Under the pieces are notes generated by a model that was not told the DNA's origin, searched no databases, and saw only the letters and a list, made by a program, of their open reading frames with translations. A stretch of 64,000 nt of DNA from Alopecurus myosuroides (Eukaryota > Streptophyta > Magnoliopsida > Poales > Poaceae): NCBI GenBank assembly GCA_028641055.1, contig CM054061.1, positions 119,603,186 to 119,667,185 on the forward strand. The letters run 5' to 3'. Below, piece after piece: positions 17,831-31,700 of the stretch. A program made the translations under genes and the position numbers. The stretch's first letter is position 1. Each line of letters opens with the position of its first letter.

Positions 17831-20211
17831 GGTCAGTCCTGCAATTTTGGATCAAATAGACTAGCAGGGTCAGACACATATTCATGTGGTAACAAAGCAT
17901 GTCAGGTTAAGAAATCACCTTCATGGAAGCACACGTGTTGAAATCAAACTGGTATTTGCCTGGGAAGAAATTCGTGAGACGAACCATCATATAGGAATAG
18001 GAGCTCCTCCTGACGAAGAAAGATAAAGAAGTTATGCGAAGGCAAAAATTACGTCATGGAAAAGGTTAATACAGAACTGGAGCTGAAAATTAAATCATTA
18101 ACGAGCTACTGGTTGCAGATTAGGTATACCAGCTCTATCCAGCAGGGAGACGAAATAGTCATTCGCCCTGCTATATTAATATAGCAACCACACCTTACAA
18201 CTTGCAAACTATTGCTGGGGCAAACAACACAAACATGCCCAAAAGAAAATAAAAAGAAAAGAAGAGAAAACAATGCCAACACCGGCGGATCAACGAAAAC
18301 AACAATGACTCGCAACCTCTGCGGCCTCTCCGGAGACACCCCACCACACTGCTCACACTCTGAATCTCCGCGTACCCAACAACACCTCCAAGAAGTAAGG
18401 CAACGACAACGACGCTACTGCCCAGACTAGTCCTAAGGTTTTCCTCGGTACTTTACCAGAAGTGGGGAAGAGGTACACCCGACACCCTTCAAGAAGGAGA
18501 GGCGACACTCACAAGCGTCACCACATCAGTGTCAAGATGACAGGGATTTCTCCCGACCCCCCCCCCCCCCCCCCCCCAAAAACCACCTCGCCGGAGAATT
18601 CATAGTGCTCCACCCAACTTGCCACCCACCAAACGCCACCTCAGAATTGCAGTCACCATCGTCGTATCACCATGGCAAGCATCGCACGACTGGCCAAACT
18701 GAGAAGAACACGCCGTAGACAAGGAGCGCCAGTACCACACCCACGCGGGAGGGAACAGCCTCCACCGCCATAGGCGGTAGCCGACCGAACGCAGCACGCA
18801 AGAGCACACTAGACCACCGATGGAGCCGGAGGGCGACAACATCACGGCCGCCTGGAGGGCTTCCTCCACCGCCATCGGCGGGTGCCGACCGGACGCAGCA
18901 ACGAAGACACATCAGGCCGGGCAGGCCCGGCCGGGCCCTTGGAAGGGCCCGTGAAGCCTCCATAGGCCACCGTCGTCGCTACCCTCCAACTCGGCACCAC
19001 CGGCCCAGCCGGACCCGGATAGGTCCGCAAAGCTCCTGTCGCCACGCAGCAGCAGGCGCGGTGTCATCGCCACCATTCCAGTCCTGGCCATGCTCAGTGG
19101 TTCAGCCGAGCAGCAGGGCCGAGCTCAACACGCCCTAACCCAGATCTGGGCCTGCAGGGCCCTGGCCGAAGCACTGCGCCCTGGCCGAAGCGCCTACGCC
19201 GCCCGCACCCCCAACGGAGGCGCCGCCGCCATGCTACCATCCGCAGGCCCGGGAAACCCGCCGCCCAAGCGGACCGCCGCCGCCTTTCCGCACCGCCAAG
19301 CATCATGCCGCCCTGCGCGAGGAGGACGCCGAGAGGGTAAAGTCGAGGTGGCCGCTGGCGCCGGTGCCGTCCGGGACAAGCCCGACACGCACGCCGACGA
19401 CGGCGGGAGGGGAGAGGAGAGGAGGGGAGCTGCTCGCACAAGTCGGCGGCGCGGCCGGTGACCCGCGCGGGGGGCGACCAGTCGCGAGAGGATAGGGGGA
19501 GGGGGGGGGGGAAGAAACTCCCGGTCTTTCCCGATGTTTTTCCAACTTCTTCTATCCAGTAGGGAGCACTACAGTTTTATACATAAAAGGAATTTTTTCC
19601 AAGGCATCGCTTGATCAAGAATCATTCTACATCAAAGTTATTCTGAATCTTTCAGATTAACTACTTTCAGGTCCGTACGCACTAACCCAGTCTGTGATGT
19701 ATGGACCTATTAATACTTTAGTTAGATAATAAGGGGAATGCTGGCCATCCAAACAAACACCTTATATGGACTAATTCTCTGCTAAGTATCACCAAACTTT
19801 TCTATATGAAGGGCCAATGGTGTCGCTTTTTAGCCAGTTCAATCCAAAACCTTAAACCCTGTTTCTCCTTCAACCCCATTAATATAGACTAGATCAAATA
19901 TGCCTAATGCATTTTGAGCTTCTTACACTGCATCGAAATGCGGAGGTTTTTCTAGCAAAAAAGAACTGGATGTCTATGAGGTACAACACGTGCAGAGTAT
20001 TGGTTGCTGGTGGATTTTCATACCAACTTAAAAAGGGCCTAGCTGATACCAACTTTGCAAGTGCAAGTCCATATTTCAACAAAACCAGTTACATTTCTGT
20101 CAGCCAACATTCAGAAGTGTGCAGAGGGTGCATCTGCAGTGGCAAAACACAGGGTAACGGATAGTGCAAGCCAGGCTAAGTACAACACATATCAAGGAAC
20201 AGAAAGTTGCA
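17831..20211. other. Unassigned stretch with a GC-rich, homopolymer-bordered block
   Basis: From 18120 to 19560 the sequence becomes GC-rich. It includes a run of about 20 C at 18558-18577 and a long G run near 19500. Overlapping frames on both strands are low-complexity Arg/Pro/Ala translations without domains. The minus-strand reading, with a GC-rich start and AT-rich end near 18140, resembles a deleted LINE-type element, but no RT motif is present. The rest (17831-18110, 19560-20211) shows nothing I can identify. Confidence 0.3.
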
Positions 20212-20288
20212 CTTTCTTCGTCTCAAATTAATTGTCACAAAGATGGACAAAAGCTGACATACTTCACACTAATTTGAGATGGAGGGAG
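20212..20288. mobile_element. Short Stowaway-like MITE
   Basis: The ends CTTTCTTCGTCTCAAATTA and TAATTTGAGATGGAGGGAG are inverted repeats of the CTCCCTCCGT type, with TA following at 20289-20290. The left TA is not preserved. Confidence 0.55.
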
Positions 20289-20740
20289 TACTTGTATGTA
20301 TTCCAACGCTGCGGAGTCCTGTCCCGCCTTGTCAGAGAGAGGACGTGGCCTCGCCCATACCCTGTGCCCATGTACGTTCCTACATAATCCGTATTGTAAG
20401 TTGAACCGCATGCGTGTACTCTCCCGTGATCTCCGGGATCTCACCTACTCCATTGACCTTGGTCCGAGATGACCGGTTCTTCATGTAACCCGGATTCTCC
20501 AAGTGCAACTCGGATAACCCGGGGGAGTATCCACCTGCAAGTTTTCTCATCTGGCGCCTCTTACCGAGATAGCTCCATCACGGTAACCAGCAACTCGGTC
20601 TAGGTACGGATCTCGGTCAATAGTATCTTGGTATCCACTCCTTGAATACTATTTTATGCGAAGCTTGGCCCTACCCGGGGTAGCCCCACGACACTTTAAC
20701 TACTGCTCTTATTGTTCAACCACCTGATTAGAATTTGCTT
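20289..20740. other. Unidentified non-coding sequence left of the retroelement stack
   Basis: It is rich in CTCGGT and CCCGG motifs, with no open frame of note. It abuts the truncated Athila-like pol fragment without a visible LTR or TSD, so a deletion or recombination breakpoint lies near 20740. Confidence 0.3.
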
Positions 20741-21949
20741 TTTAAAATTATTTGTGATGCTAGTGATTTTGATGTAGGTGTTGTTCTTTGACAGCAAGTA
20801 GATAAGAAATTGAATGGTATTCATTACGCTAGTAAGAATTATGCTACCACTGAAAAATAGTTCTTAGCTGTAGTTTTTTGCTTGTGATAAATTTAGACCT
20901 TATATAGTTGATTCAAAATTTACTATTTACACTGATCATGCTGCCATTAAATACCTTATGGAAAAGAAATATGTTAAGCCTAGGCTTATTAGATGGGTGC
21001 TGCTTTTACAAGAATTTGATTTGCATATTGTGGATAGGAAGGGTGCTGAAAATCCTTTTGCTGATAATTTGTCTAGATTGGAAAACATTGCTGATGGCGC
21101 TATTCCTGTTAGTGATAGTTTTCCAAATGAACAACTGGCTACAATAAAAGTAAACTCCCGAGATAGTCCTTGGTATGCAAATTATGCTAACTTAATTGTT
21201 TTCAAATATTTGCCTTCAACATTTACAACTTATCAAAGAAAAAAATTCTTTTATGATTTGAGGCATTATTTTTAGGATGACCTACTCTTATATAAAAAAG
21301 GACTAGATGGTATTATGCGAAGATATGTTCCAGAACATGAACAACGAGAGATATTGAGAAAGTGCCATGATAGTGCTTATGGAGGACATCACGCTGGAGA
21401 TAGAACCGCGTAGAAGGTTCTACAATCAGGTTTCTATTGGCCTACTCTCTTTAAATATGCATGAAAATTTATTTTATCTTGTGATAAATATCAAAGAGTT
21501 GGTAATATTTCTAGACGTATTGAAATGCCTATGAATTATTCTCTTGCTATTGAACCTTTTGATTGTTGGGATTTTTTACTTTATGGGTTTGTTTCCCCTT
21601 TCGAATGGTTATACTCATATACTTGTCACCGTTGATCATGTTACTAAATGGGTAGAAGCTATACCTACAAAGAGTGAGGATGGTGAAACCTCTTAAAAAT
21701 GCTTAAAGATGTTATTTTCCCTAAATTTGGTGTGCCTAGATATCTAATGACTGATGGAACTTCTCATTTTATTCATGGTGGTTTTAGAAAAACCCTTGCT
21801 AGATATGGTGTTAATCGTAGAATAGCCTCAGCTTATCATCCTCAAACAAGTGGGCAAGCAGAATTATCAAATAGAGAAATCAAATTTATCTTGCAAAAGG
21901 CTGTTAATAAATCTAGGAAAAAATGGTATGATAAATTGAATGTTGCTTT

Positions 21950-22957
21950 TGAAGGGAATATGCCCGAGAGGCAATAATAAAGTGGTTATTATCTTATTCC
22001 TTGTTTATGATAAATGTTTATTTCTCATGCTAGAATTGTATTACCCGGAAACGTTGATACATGTGTGTTTATTAAACAAACAATGGTTCCTAGTAAAGCC
22101 TCTCTTTTAACTAGCTCGTTGATTAATAGATGATCAAGGTTTCGTGATCATGAACATTGGATGTTGTTAATAACGGGGTCATGTCATTAGAAGAATGATG
22201 TGATGAACATAGACCCAATATCAAGATAACAATACGATCAAGTCATTTAGTTTATATTGTTATATCTTGCGTACGAAGTAACTTATTCCTTAGACCATGA
22301 GATAATGCCAATCACTGGTACCAGAAGGGTGCTTTGATGTCATCAAACGTCACACCGTAACAGGGTGACTATAAAGGCGCCATTAGGTATTCGGAAATTA
22401 TTAGTTGAGTATCATGGATCAAGAGTGGGATTTTTCCATCCAAAATGACGGAGAGATATACTCTGGGTCCTCCCGATGATCCACCTCATGTTCATGCGCT
22501 TGGCGAAGCCTTGAACGAAGTTTTCTCCACCACACCACGCCTTGGTGTCATCTTCACTTCCTATCCACCCGCTACTCCATTCCATGGTCTCGGGCTTGGC
22601 AAAGCCCTGACCGTGGGATTCTTTACCACCACCACACCGTCGTGCTGCTGGAGTTCCGAGGTACTCTACTTCCGCCTCCCCGCTGGATCGAGGGAACGGA
22701 GGTCGTCATCAACCGTACGTGTGACTGATCACGGATGCATCGCCGGATTGCGGTGCACATCTTCACGATCTTGATATCGATGTGAGTACGACTACATCAC
22801 CAACGAGATTTGATCTCGTAACGCTTTGTGTATTCGAGGGTATGTCCTTGTTAAGACTCTCTCTATGCCCGTTGCTTTCATCTCCTAGATTAGATCTTGA
22901 ACTTTCGGGTGTCTCTCGCGTAGGAAATTTATTGTTTTCTATGCAACGACCCCTTCA
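21950..22957 (+). repeat. 5' LTR of the Angela-like element, internally deleted
   Basis: It is 1008 bp long. Relative to the 3' LTR about 720 bp are missing after CTCTGGGTCCTC (near 22470). About 65-70 bp of unrelated sequence (about 22480-22547) stands at the junction before homology resumes at GTCATCTTCACTTCC. Confidence 0.85.
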
Positions 22958-22958
22958 G

Positions 22959-22973
22959 TGGTATCAGAGTCGG
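22959..22973 (+). other. Primer binding site of the Angela-like element
   Basis: TGGTATCAGAGTCGG, complementary to the initiator tRNA-Met 3' end, follows the LTR after a single G. Confidence 0.85.
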
Positions 22974-25767
22974 ATCTATGCGTAGATGATTTGTACGGGT
23001 AGAACACATAGGAGTATGTGGGCGTTGATGATCATGTTTTTGCCTCCTTGAGTATTTATGATCTTAGTGGCATAGTAGGATGAAGCTGCCCTAGACTAAA
23101 TTTACGTGTAGTATGTACGCGAGAACTGAGGGGGTGTCCGTTTCTCCTACTATAGGTAAGATATACTCTACGAAGGGTTGTTAAAAATGTGTTTATCAAC
23201 GTTGTGGTTGATGTTCGTAGGTATGAACAGTTCTATCCTCAAAAGCCCTAAGCCACGTAAAATATGCAAAAATAAATTAGAAGCGTCTAACTAGTTTTTG
23301 CTGGGCATGTGATGTGATGTGATCAATAGTACAAATTTGATTATGAGATGATCTCATTTGTAAATTATTGATATACCGAAAGGTATCCATATGGTTGTAT
23401 TATTATTGTTGGACAATCAAGATGGGGGTGCCATGGAACTTGGTACCACGCCGGTGGAATGATGGAGATCATACCATGATGCACATGATGAAGATTAAGT
23501 GCAAGAAGGACCATATCATATCACATTATCCTTACATGTGATGTTAATCCTTTTATGCATCTTATTTTGCTTAGATAGCGACGGTAGCATTATAAGATGA
23601 TCCCTCTCACTTAATATCAAGATAATAATGTGTTCTTCCTTAAAGTATGCACCGTTAAGAAAGTTCGTCGTTTCGAGACACCACGTGATGATCAGGTGTG
23701 ATAGACTCAACGTTCACATACAATGGGTGTTTTCAAGCCTAGCATGTATAGACATGGCCTTGAAGCACACCCAATACTACGGTTCTACTTGGCGATCCTA
23801 GCATGTACAGACATGGCCTCGGAACACATAACCGAAAGGTAAAGCATGAGTCATATGGATGATATGATGAACATGTCGATGTTCGCCTTTGCAGCTACAT
23901 CATCTCACGTGATGATCAGTTTTGGTGTAGTGAATTTGGTTTGTGTAAGCACTAAAGACAACTAAGAGGGATGTTGTTTTTGAGTGGGAGTTCATGGGAT
24001 AATGTTGAATTAACTTGAACTTATTTATCATGAACAACCAATCAAAGTGAATTTGCACAAATTATTGTATTCATTGGCATCCACAAAAATACCATACACT
24101 TAGATTGTTAATTAAGATATAACTGTTATGATCTGATAAAAAATCATTTAAGATTGGTACCGTATTAGTGAAATTTAAAATTGAGTCCTATTGTATATTT
24201 TTGGCATTTCCTACCTAGCTCCATATGGTTAATGATTGATTGATCTACAGAGCAAATAATTCCTACTTAGAATCCAGAGTCATGGTTGCTTCCATATTAC
24301 TTTATCTTCAAAATAATTTTTGTTGATCAATGTGATTTAGGAACTGAAAAGAATTGTTTTCAGAAACAATCAAGTGAAAGATATATTGATATCTAGAAAC
24401 TTTTTTGTGGCAACATGACTGAGTATAATTTAGTGTGACAATGTATGCTTATATTATTTGAATATATGCAATGATTGAAGACGCTAGGCGTTTGAATATT
24501 CCAAGAAATTGGGCGCTAAAAATTATCCTCTAAATTCCTTTCTTCGAGCTATAGTAGCTTAATCATAAAATTGTTATGATTGGATGGATTAAAAGTATGG
24601 GTAAAGTCGTTTGTCTTACTTGGAGATTGCTAAGAGTGGAATTTAGAAGAATACTATTAATATGGTGATATTAGTAGAACAATCAAACTCAAAGTATGAC
24701 TCAATGGGTGATAGTATATGACTAACACGCCAAGGAAAATGTGCTAGTACGACTAGAATTGTTTGATGTTGAATGATTCTTCTGCAAAGGAAAGGGAATA
24801 TTGAAAATAGAATTACAAAAAGATATATGGCAGAAAAACAAGATAACCAGAAAAGTCCAGCTCAGGTGTATATGCTTGATATACAAGTTATAGATGTATC
24901 ACTAGTTAAGAAAGTATTTTTTTGGGGTATTTTGATACCACATTGGTTGGTATGAGTTGTCATAAAAATCAACGCAATGCAATAAATACAAGGGCCTAAA
25001 AGAAACTAGTAGTAGATGTGGAATCGATCATGACAAGAACAGAAATAAAGTGTTATTGTGTTCATCGTCGTATCAAACCAAACATTCTAGATTTATTTTA
25101 AGAACTTTATAAGTTGTTATTTTGTTCTGATTCTTTGTGAGAACAAATGAGATTGTTCAAACTATGGCCATATTCCATAAATAATGGATGAGTTAATATA
25201 AATCGTGTTGGTAAAGTAAACATCTATAAGACTAAATGCTAAACGTTGCCAGACGTAAAATAATTTCACTTAAATTGTGACACCACCATTTTAGTTCATA
25301 TTGGAAAGGAAAACATGAAGGAACTCCATATTGATGGACTTCCGGAGTCATTCTGTTTTAAATAAATTGACGCTTGTGAGACCTCTTCCAAAAGATGACT
25401 AGAATTCCATTCATAGGCCAAAGTAGAATGGATGAATAATTTAGTAGAGATTATACATATTGATGTATATAGTACATTATGTGTAGTCGTGTGTGGCAGA
25501 TTATATTTTCTTTCATAAAATTCCGTCGATGATTTGAGTATATCTATTTAAAGAGAATGGAGTTTGACATGTTTGAATTGGTTCAAACTATTGTTAGTAT
25601 TAAGTAAAAAATCGTAGTAACAAGATAATCAAGTATTTATGATTGGATCATAAAGTATAAAGTTTGAGTTACAAGTTTAGCAAAATATCCGAGAAGTTGC
25701 AGAACTGTTCTACAACTTATATTTCTCGGATACCCCACATTATTTTGGAGTGTTCGAGAGACAAAAT

Positions 25768-28700
25768 TGTAACAGCCCAATTTTTGGAAGACAGGAAAAA
25801 CTTGTTTTCAATAACCCAAAAATCAGGGCCAACAAAAACTTTTTAATATATTTGACTAATGCTTGTGTTTTCATTTCTATGTGGTTGTTGTATGTGTTTG
25901 TGTTTGTGTTTGTGTTTGTGTTTGTGTTTGTGTTTGTGTTTGTGTTTGTGTTTGTGTTTGTGTTTGTGTTTGTTAACAACTAACATTAAAACCAATGATC
26001 ATAACTTTCTTAAAACATAACCCTTGTGATCAAGTAATGACAAGAAAGCTGATCATCTTCATCCATCACACTCTTTTGGCAAAAACCTTTTTGAAAATGT
26101 TTTGATTTGAGAAGAAACCCAAAGGCCAAGTTTTGAGAAAACAATAGATAATTTCCAAAACTGTATGAAAATTATTTTGGAGATAATCAGCTCCAACCTG
26201 TTTTCAACCAAGATGTTTTTTCAAGTATTTCAAAAATTCCTTCCCACTTCCTTCTTTTGCAAAAAATATAAGAAGGGACTATGTTACCCCTGGGTTTTTC
26301 TTCCATTATATTCTTTTGGAAATAACAAGCTTTGAGCTAAACCTTTTTACAAACTCCTCTTGTCATGCTGTGGATTGATCACTACCTCTATTTAACAAAT
26401 GAGAAAACATCCTGGAAATTGATTTGAAGAACTCAGTTGTTTGAGTGATCTTGTGTGGCTTGTTATTTTATCTGCTTGTTGTGTGATCTTATCTTGTGTT
26501 TGCTTTGAAGTATTTATTTCTGTTTGTTGACTAATGTGTTTTTTTTTAATAAAATAAAACCTAGTAATAACAAGATCAAACATCAATACCATATTCCATC
26601 TCATGTCCATATCATCTTCTGTTTTCTTAAAAATCTCCAACTTTGGAGACAGGCTCCTATGGCAAGTCTTGAACTAATCATCAATGCATCATCATACATC
26701 TCATTTTCTATATCCATGATATGAATCCAAGTAATTAATTTGGATATTTAAACCCTTTGGTACCATCTTTCAAAGCCCTTTTGAAGGCATCCCCAACTTA
26801 ATGACCATATCTCCCTTATTATGAAACACTTTGTCCATGTTACTCCAAATCACTCCTTATTGTTTTCAGGCCCAATAAACCTATCCTTGTCATATTAATG
26901 ACCTATACATCACCTCCATATGGCCCATTTATTTTCCAATCGACATTTAATTACTCTTCTCTCATGATTTTTATCCTATTAAGTAAACTCCTGTTTTCAC
27001 CCTTTTTCCACTTGGTGTCTCAAATATTTTCAAAAGAGTTGTTTATTAAAAATCACTTTTGAGACCTATATCATGTACTCTCTCCTCCCAACTCAAAAAT
27101 ATTTTTTTAAAAAGAAATTTACTATTTATTATTTTCCATTTTCCAAAAGGCCAGAAATGGACTTTTAAATATTTTATGAAGACAAGTATTTACTAAAATC
27201 TTGGAAAAACTACCCAACATGCCTATGGTCAAGTGGGAATTATTTATACAAAAACATTTGGAAGTTGTGCTAAAAAGTTTGGAGAAAACATTTAAAAATT
27301 GTTTCTGCCATTTTTGAATTCCCAAAATTTTGTGAAAGAAAAGTTTTCAGAAAAACTTGAGACCACCACCCCTAGACTCCATTTTTCATCCTCTATCCAA
27401 TGGATATGATTTTTCACTTATGTTCTATAAAAAATTCTGGTGAAAACAAGCAAAACCCATCTCTGTTAGTTCTGGACATGGTTGAGTTCATCCATGTGTT
27501 GACCAATTATTGCACTCTCTCTGCCTCTCTCCTGTTCTGTGAGGTAGAAAACCTCCCCATCACTCTCCTAGACATGGTATATCCACCCATAGCTATCTCT
27601 CTCACTTTTTCTCTCAAACCAACTACAAGTGGACAAGGATGGTGATCACCTCTTTTCCTCTATTCACCACCCCAGTCCATCCAGGGTATAAACATTGCTC
27701 CTGAAGCCTCCACTCGCACCTGTGATCCCTCTAGAAAGGACCCTCCCCTCTCCTTGTCTCCTTCCCCCTCCACCATGCGCTGGCCATGGCACCCAGGACG
27801 TCCTTGACACGTCCCCCGCGTTCCGACACCTGGGGCACATGCCCGAGCGCGTGGCCTCTTGATTCAGCTCCACTAGCACTCTAGGAACCCGCTCGTGCTC
27901 CTCTCTTGTCTCCTATCGTCCTTCCTCCTCCTCTAATCGATGTCGAACACCTGCGGGTGCGAGCGGTGAAATCTCGGCTCCGCCCACCTCCAACTCCCAT
28001 CTCTTCCTCTACCAGCTCCTGGAGGACCGCATCACCTCCTCTAGCCTCCCCATTGAGCTCCGTACGTCACATTGCGCACAGAGCGAGCCTGTCCGTAGCC
28101 GCCATGGACGCCGCCCACGGAGCATCGAGGCTTGATCGTCCAGAGCCTTCCCCTTCCTCAAAACCTTGTCAATACACCATACCTCCATCCTAATCGAACA
28201 CCAGTACAAAAATCCCCCTCGCTACCTCACCACATCGCCGGAATCGAGCGCGTCTTCTCCGCCGGTGACCTCCCGTCGACCGAAAGGTACAGGGACTCTC
28301 CGACCTCACCGATTGCTTCCCTGGCCTTCCCTTCCACCTCTCTTACCCGCGCCCACGCTTATTCGCTTCCTTGTCCATCGCAGGTTCGCCACCCTCCATG
28401 GCATGGCCGGCCGCCACGGGTTCCCGCCGAACTCCGGCTGGGAGTCTTCCCCAGCAAGCGCCGATGGGGGCATCAGATTCGCGCCATCTCCCTGGTTCAC
28501 CTCGGCCTTCTTGCGCATCCCGGTAGCCTCCGGAGCGGCGTACGGCATTTCTCCGCCGAAGATCCGCCTCGGGCCGCCGTGTTTTCTGTTTTCCGCCGCC
28601 GGTTTTTGGTTGCCGCCGGTTGGGGATGTCGTGGCCTCATCGCAGCCCTCCGTCGTCGATCCAGCGGCCGGGTACCGGTTCGGTGGAGATTCTCACCGAC

Positions 28701-31700
28701 GGCTGGGTCCTGCCTGGGCCCATTGACAGCCTTTTGACTTCTTCCTCGCGCGGGAAATGCTCGTGGGCCGGCCCATCACCCCTCTTCTCTCCGCGCCTCT
28801 CAGCTCGGAGCAGATTCGGCCCACTAATTCTTTTCTGCAGGTTGTTTTTCTTTTCCTGCAGCTCTGTTTTCTGAAGTTTGATTTAATTCGAAATAAAATG
28901 CAAATGTGTAAAACTTGCCAAACAAAAAATCACAGTTGTAGATCTACTAATTATTAACCATCTCCATCTTGTAGATCTGGGTTTTGTGCTGTATTTTAGG
29001 AGAAACAAAATAAATGGCAGAAGCACTCATTAACACCTTTTATTTAATAACTTGAGTTTTAAGTATCCAAATCTTGCAAACTCAAATGTTATGAGTAGAC
29101 CTTGATAATATATATCTGAGGAACTTGACCTTGTGTTGACTTGAGTTGTGGTGTGAAAATACATGCATGTTAGTTTTAGGCCAGAGAGCACTTCTGTGAA
29201 TTGTTTAATTTTATTGGTGATGAATTTGGATGTGAATCCACTTGTGTTGGTTTTCTTATGACTAGGAGAATCTTATACTAGATTTTAATGATTTTAGGAG
29301 TTACTTAATAGGCTTGGTAGCATATTTAGTGTTTAGCTCTTTTTTGCATACTATTGCTATGCCTTTATTAAAATTGTGTGTTATATTATTTTTGTTATAA
29401 AAGTGATTCCTAGCATGTGTAAGGTATTAACACATGATTGATATGTGTTTTGAGTGATTCATTATCGTGATAGGGTTTGGGTGTAGAAAACCATGTTTGT
29501 TATAGTTTTATTCTCATAGGGTGTTTTCCTAGTAATAATAGGTCAAACTATGTTATTCTTCATATTGGTATGATGAATTGAATAAATGCTTTAGTATTGT
29601 TATCTATAGAATAGCTACTGTTATTATAGCATATTATAATTTCTTGCATGCTTGAGTGAGCTCTAGATCAAATTGTCATGCATATTAGTTTTAGATGTTT
29701 TTTCTGCCATGATGTTGTTATTTGCATGCTCAATCTTTGAGGCATTGATTAGGTTGTTATTTTGAGATTACTAGCATGTCTAGGTGTTGTTTTCTCTGTT
29801 ATTTGGATGCTATCATACAGATCCATCATGTTAGAATAAATCATGTTTTATGATCCATTATTGTTATGCATGTATGCATGTCTAAATAGCCCCTTTTGCA
29901 TCTCTAGTTTTAGTGGTCATTTTGCTCCATGATTATTTCCATGTATTGAGTGATGCCATGATATGTTTGGTATTGTTTTGTCTCTGTTATTAGGTTGTTT
30001 AGCTACTGGTTATATTAGTTCTCCATGCTTAGAAAAGCATGTGTTACTATGGGCTTGTAGTATTGCTTGTTATTATTTTCCTATGCATGTGTATGTGTTC
30101 CTAGGTTGTTTTCTTGTTTTTTTTCTCATCCTCATGAATGACCAGAGAGTCATTTAACCTTATTTGAGCATGATATGAGAGTGGCACACCCGCTGAATTC
30201 ATGCCATTTTGGTTGAGGATCCATAGCACCTATTCTAGTGTTATTCATGTGTATTGTCTGTGCCTGTTTTGCTTGTTGGTGTGCACCCTAGTAATATTGT
30301 TCGTGAGTGTACTTGTTTGATGAAATGCTTGTTGTATGTTTACTTTTTGTAAAGTGCTTGCCTTTGTTTGGTTATGATTGGGTGTTTTCCTTTTTGTGTT
30401 TACAACGTTAGATAACGAAGACGGTATTATTTCCCGGAGAGGTTTTTCTTGCAACTCTTGTTTATTTCAAGAGCAAGACCAAGACCAGTGCCAAGGCAAG
30501 CCATTCTAAATGCTTGCTGTTGTTTTACTTATCATTATCTATCATGCATGTTTTACTTCTGAAGTTTTACAAAAGTTTGATTCAAAAACTATTCTTTTAA
30601 GTGGACTATACCACTATTTATTTTATGTATCTAATATGTTATATCCACTATATAATCTTGGTATTGCCAAGACCTTTAGATATTTTAGTATCATCACTTA
30701 ATCAACTTAAGTACCCTATTGGAAATTTTAACTTGATGTTTTTGGAAAGAAAAAGCTTGGAAAAACCCCGAGGAAAGGTGGGACCTTGTCCGAGGGAGGT
30801 TTGTGAAGAAGGAAATGTTTTTGACTTGTTTTCCAAACATGACACATAACCTAGTCTTCGCCGGACAACCAAGCCGTGCTGCCACATTACCCCAATATGG
30901 GAACGGGGTCTAGCTAATTGCTTGTCAGTGTTAGTCCGTGTCTACCTCAAAGTGCTATAGGGGTTCGAGTCCCCCGAACCGAATTGTCGCTAGGAGGGAG
31001 AATGGGACATTCAGAGTGTGGGGATTAAGTTCGCCACCGGGTGCAACAGTTGGGTCTCCTGCCATGGCGGTGTGTTGTCAGGGGAAACCGGATCGATACG
31101 GCTGACTCACTCGGTGCCGGGGAGAACAAACCCAGTTGAAGAGGTAGTCATTTACTAGCGCTGACATAGTGGATGGTTAGGACCAGTTATCCGATGTTTG
31201 CATACTGTCTCAGACAGTCCGTGGTTGTTCACGGCGGATGTACTGGATCTTGTGGATTGTGTACACCTCTGCAGAGTAAAACTATTCAGAATAGCCGCGT
31301 CCTCGGATGTGGACAGTTGAATGGCCATGTAGCTAGCATTGTGTCAATGTTTTCGAAAACTGGAGAAGTGTTTTGGAATTTGTACCTGGGAGGTACGTTG
31401 AATGGGAATGATTGTACCTTTGAGGTACCGGATAAATGATGATCATAAAGATGTGTTTTTCCAAGAAGTTTTGCAAAGAGAAATGTTTTATTTATTTAGA
31501 ATGCTTTATCAAAACCTTGTGGACATGCTATATCTACAAGAGAAATGAAATATCTTTTGAAGTATCTTCTTCAACAAAGAAAAATAAAACTTGTGCAACT
31601 ATGATGGGTCTGAAATTCATCATGGCTAGTTGAGACCTAATTAAAGCCTTCCTACCACCTATATATATGCATACTTGCATGTTTAGCTTTCATTTGGGGT

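Noticed and set aside
18558..18577. Poly-C run as an assembly gap artefact
   Set aside because: The sequence is continuous on both sides with plausible flanks. I cannot show an error without reads.
18667..19545. Several 70-120-codon frames on both strands
   Set aside because: Low-complexity translations of GC-rich DNA with no domain and no consistent start or splice signals.
28132..28737. Open frames of 186-201 codons in the GC-rich island
   Set aside because: Overlapping Pro/Ser/Arg-rich frames on the same strand, with no domain or start context. GC-rich DNA lacks stops by chance.
30950..30985. tRNA-like B box (GGTTCGAGTCCCCC) with a short T-stem
   Set aside because: No A box, anticodon arm or acceptor stem fits. 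It is probably chance within the 6.3-kb LTR-like insertion.
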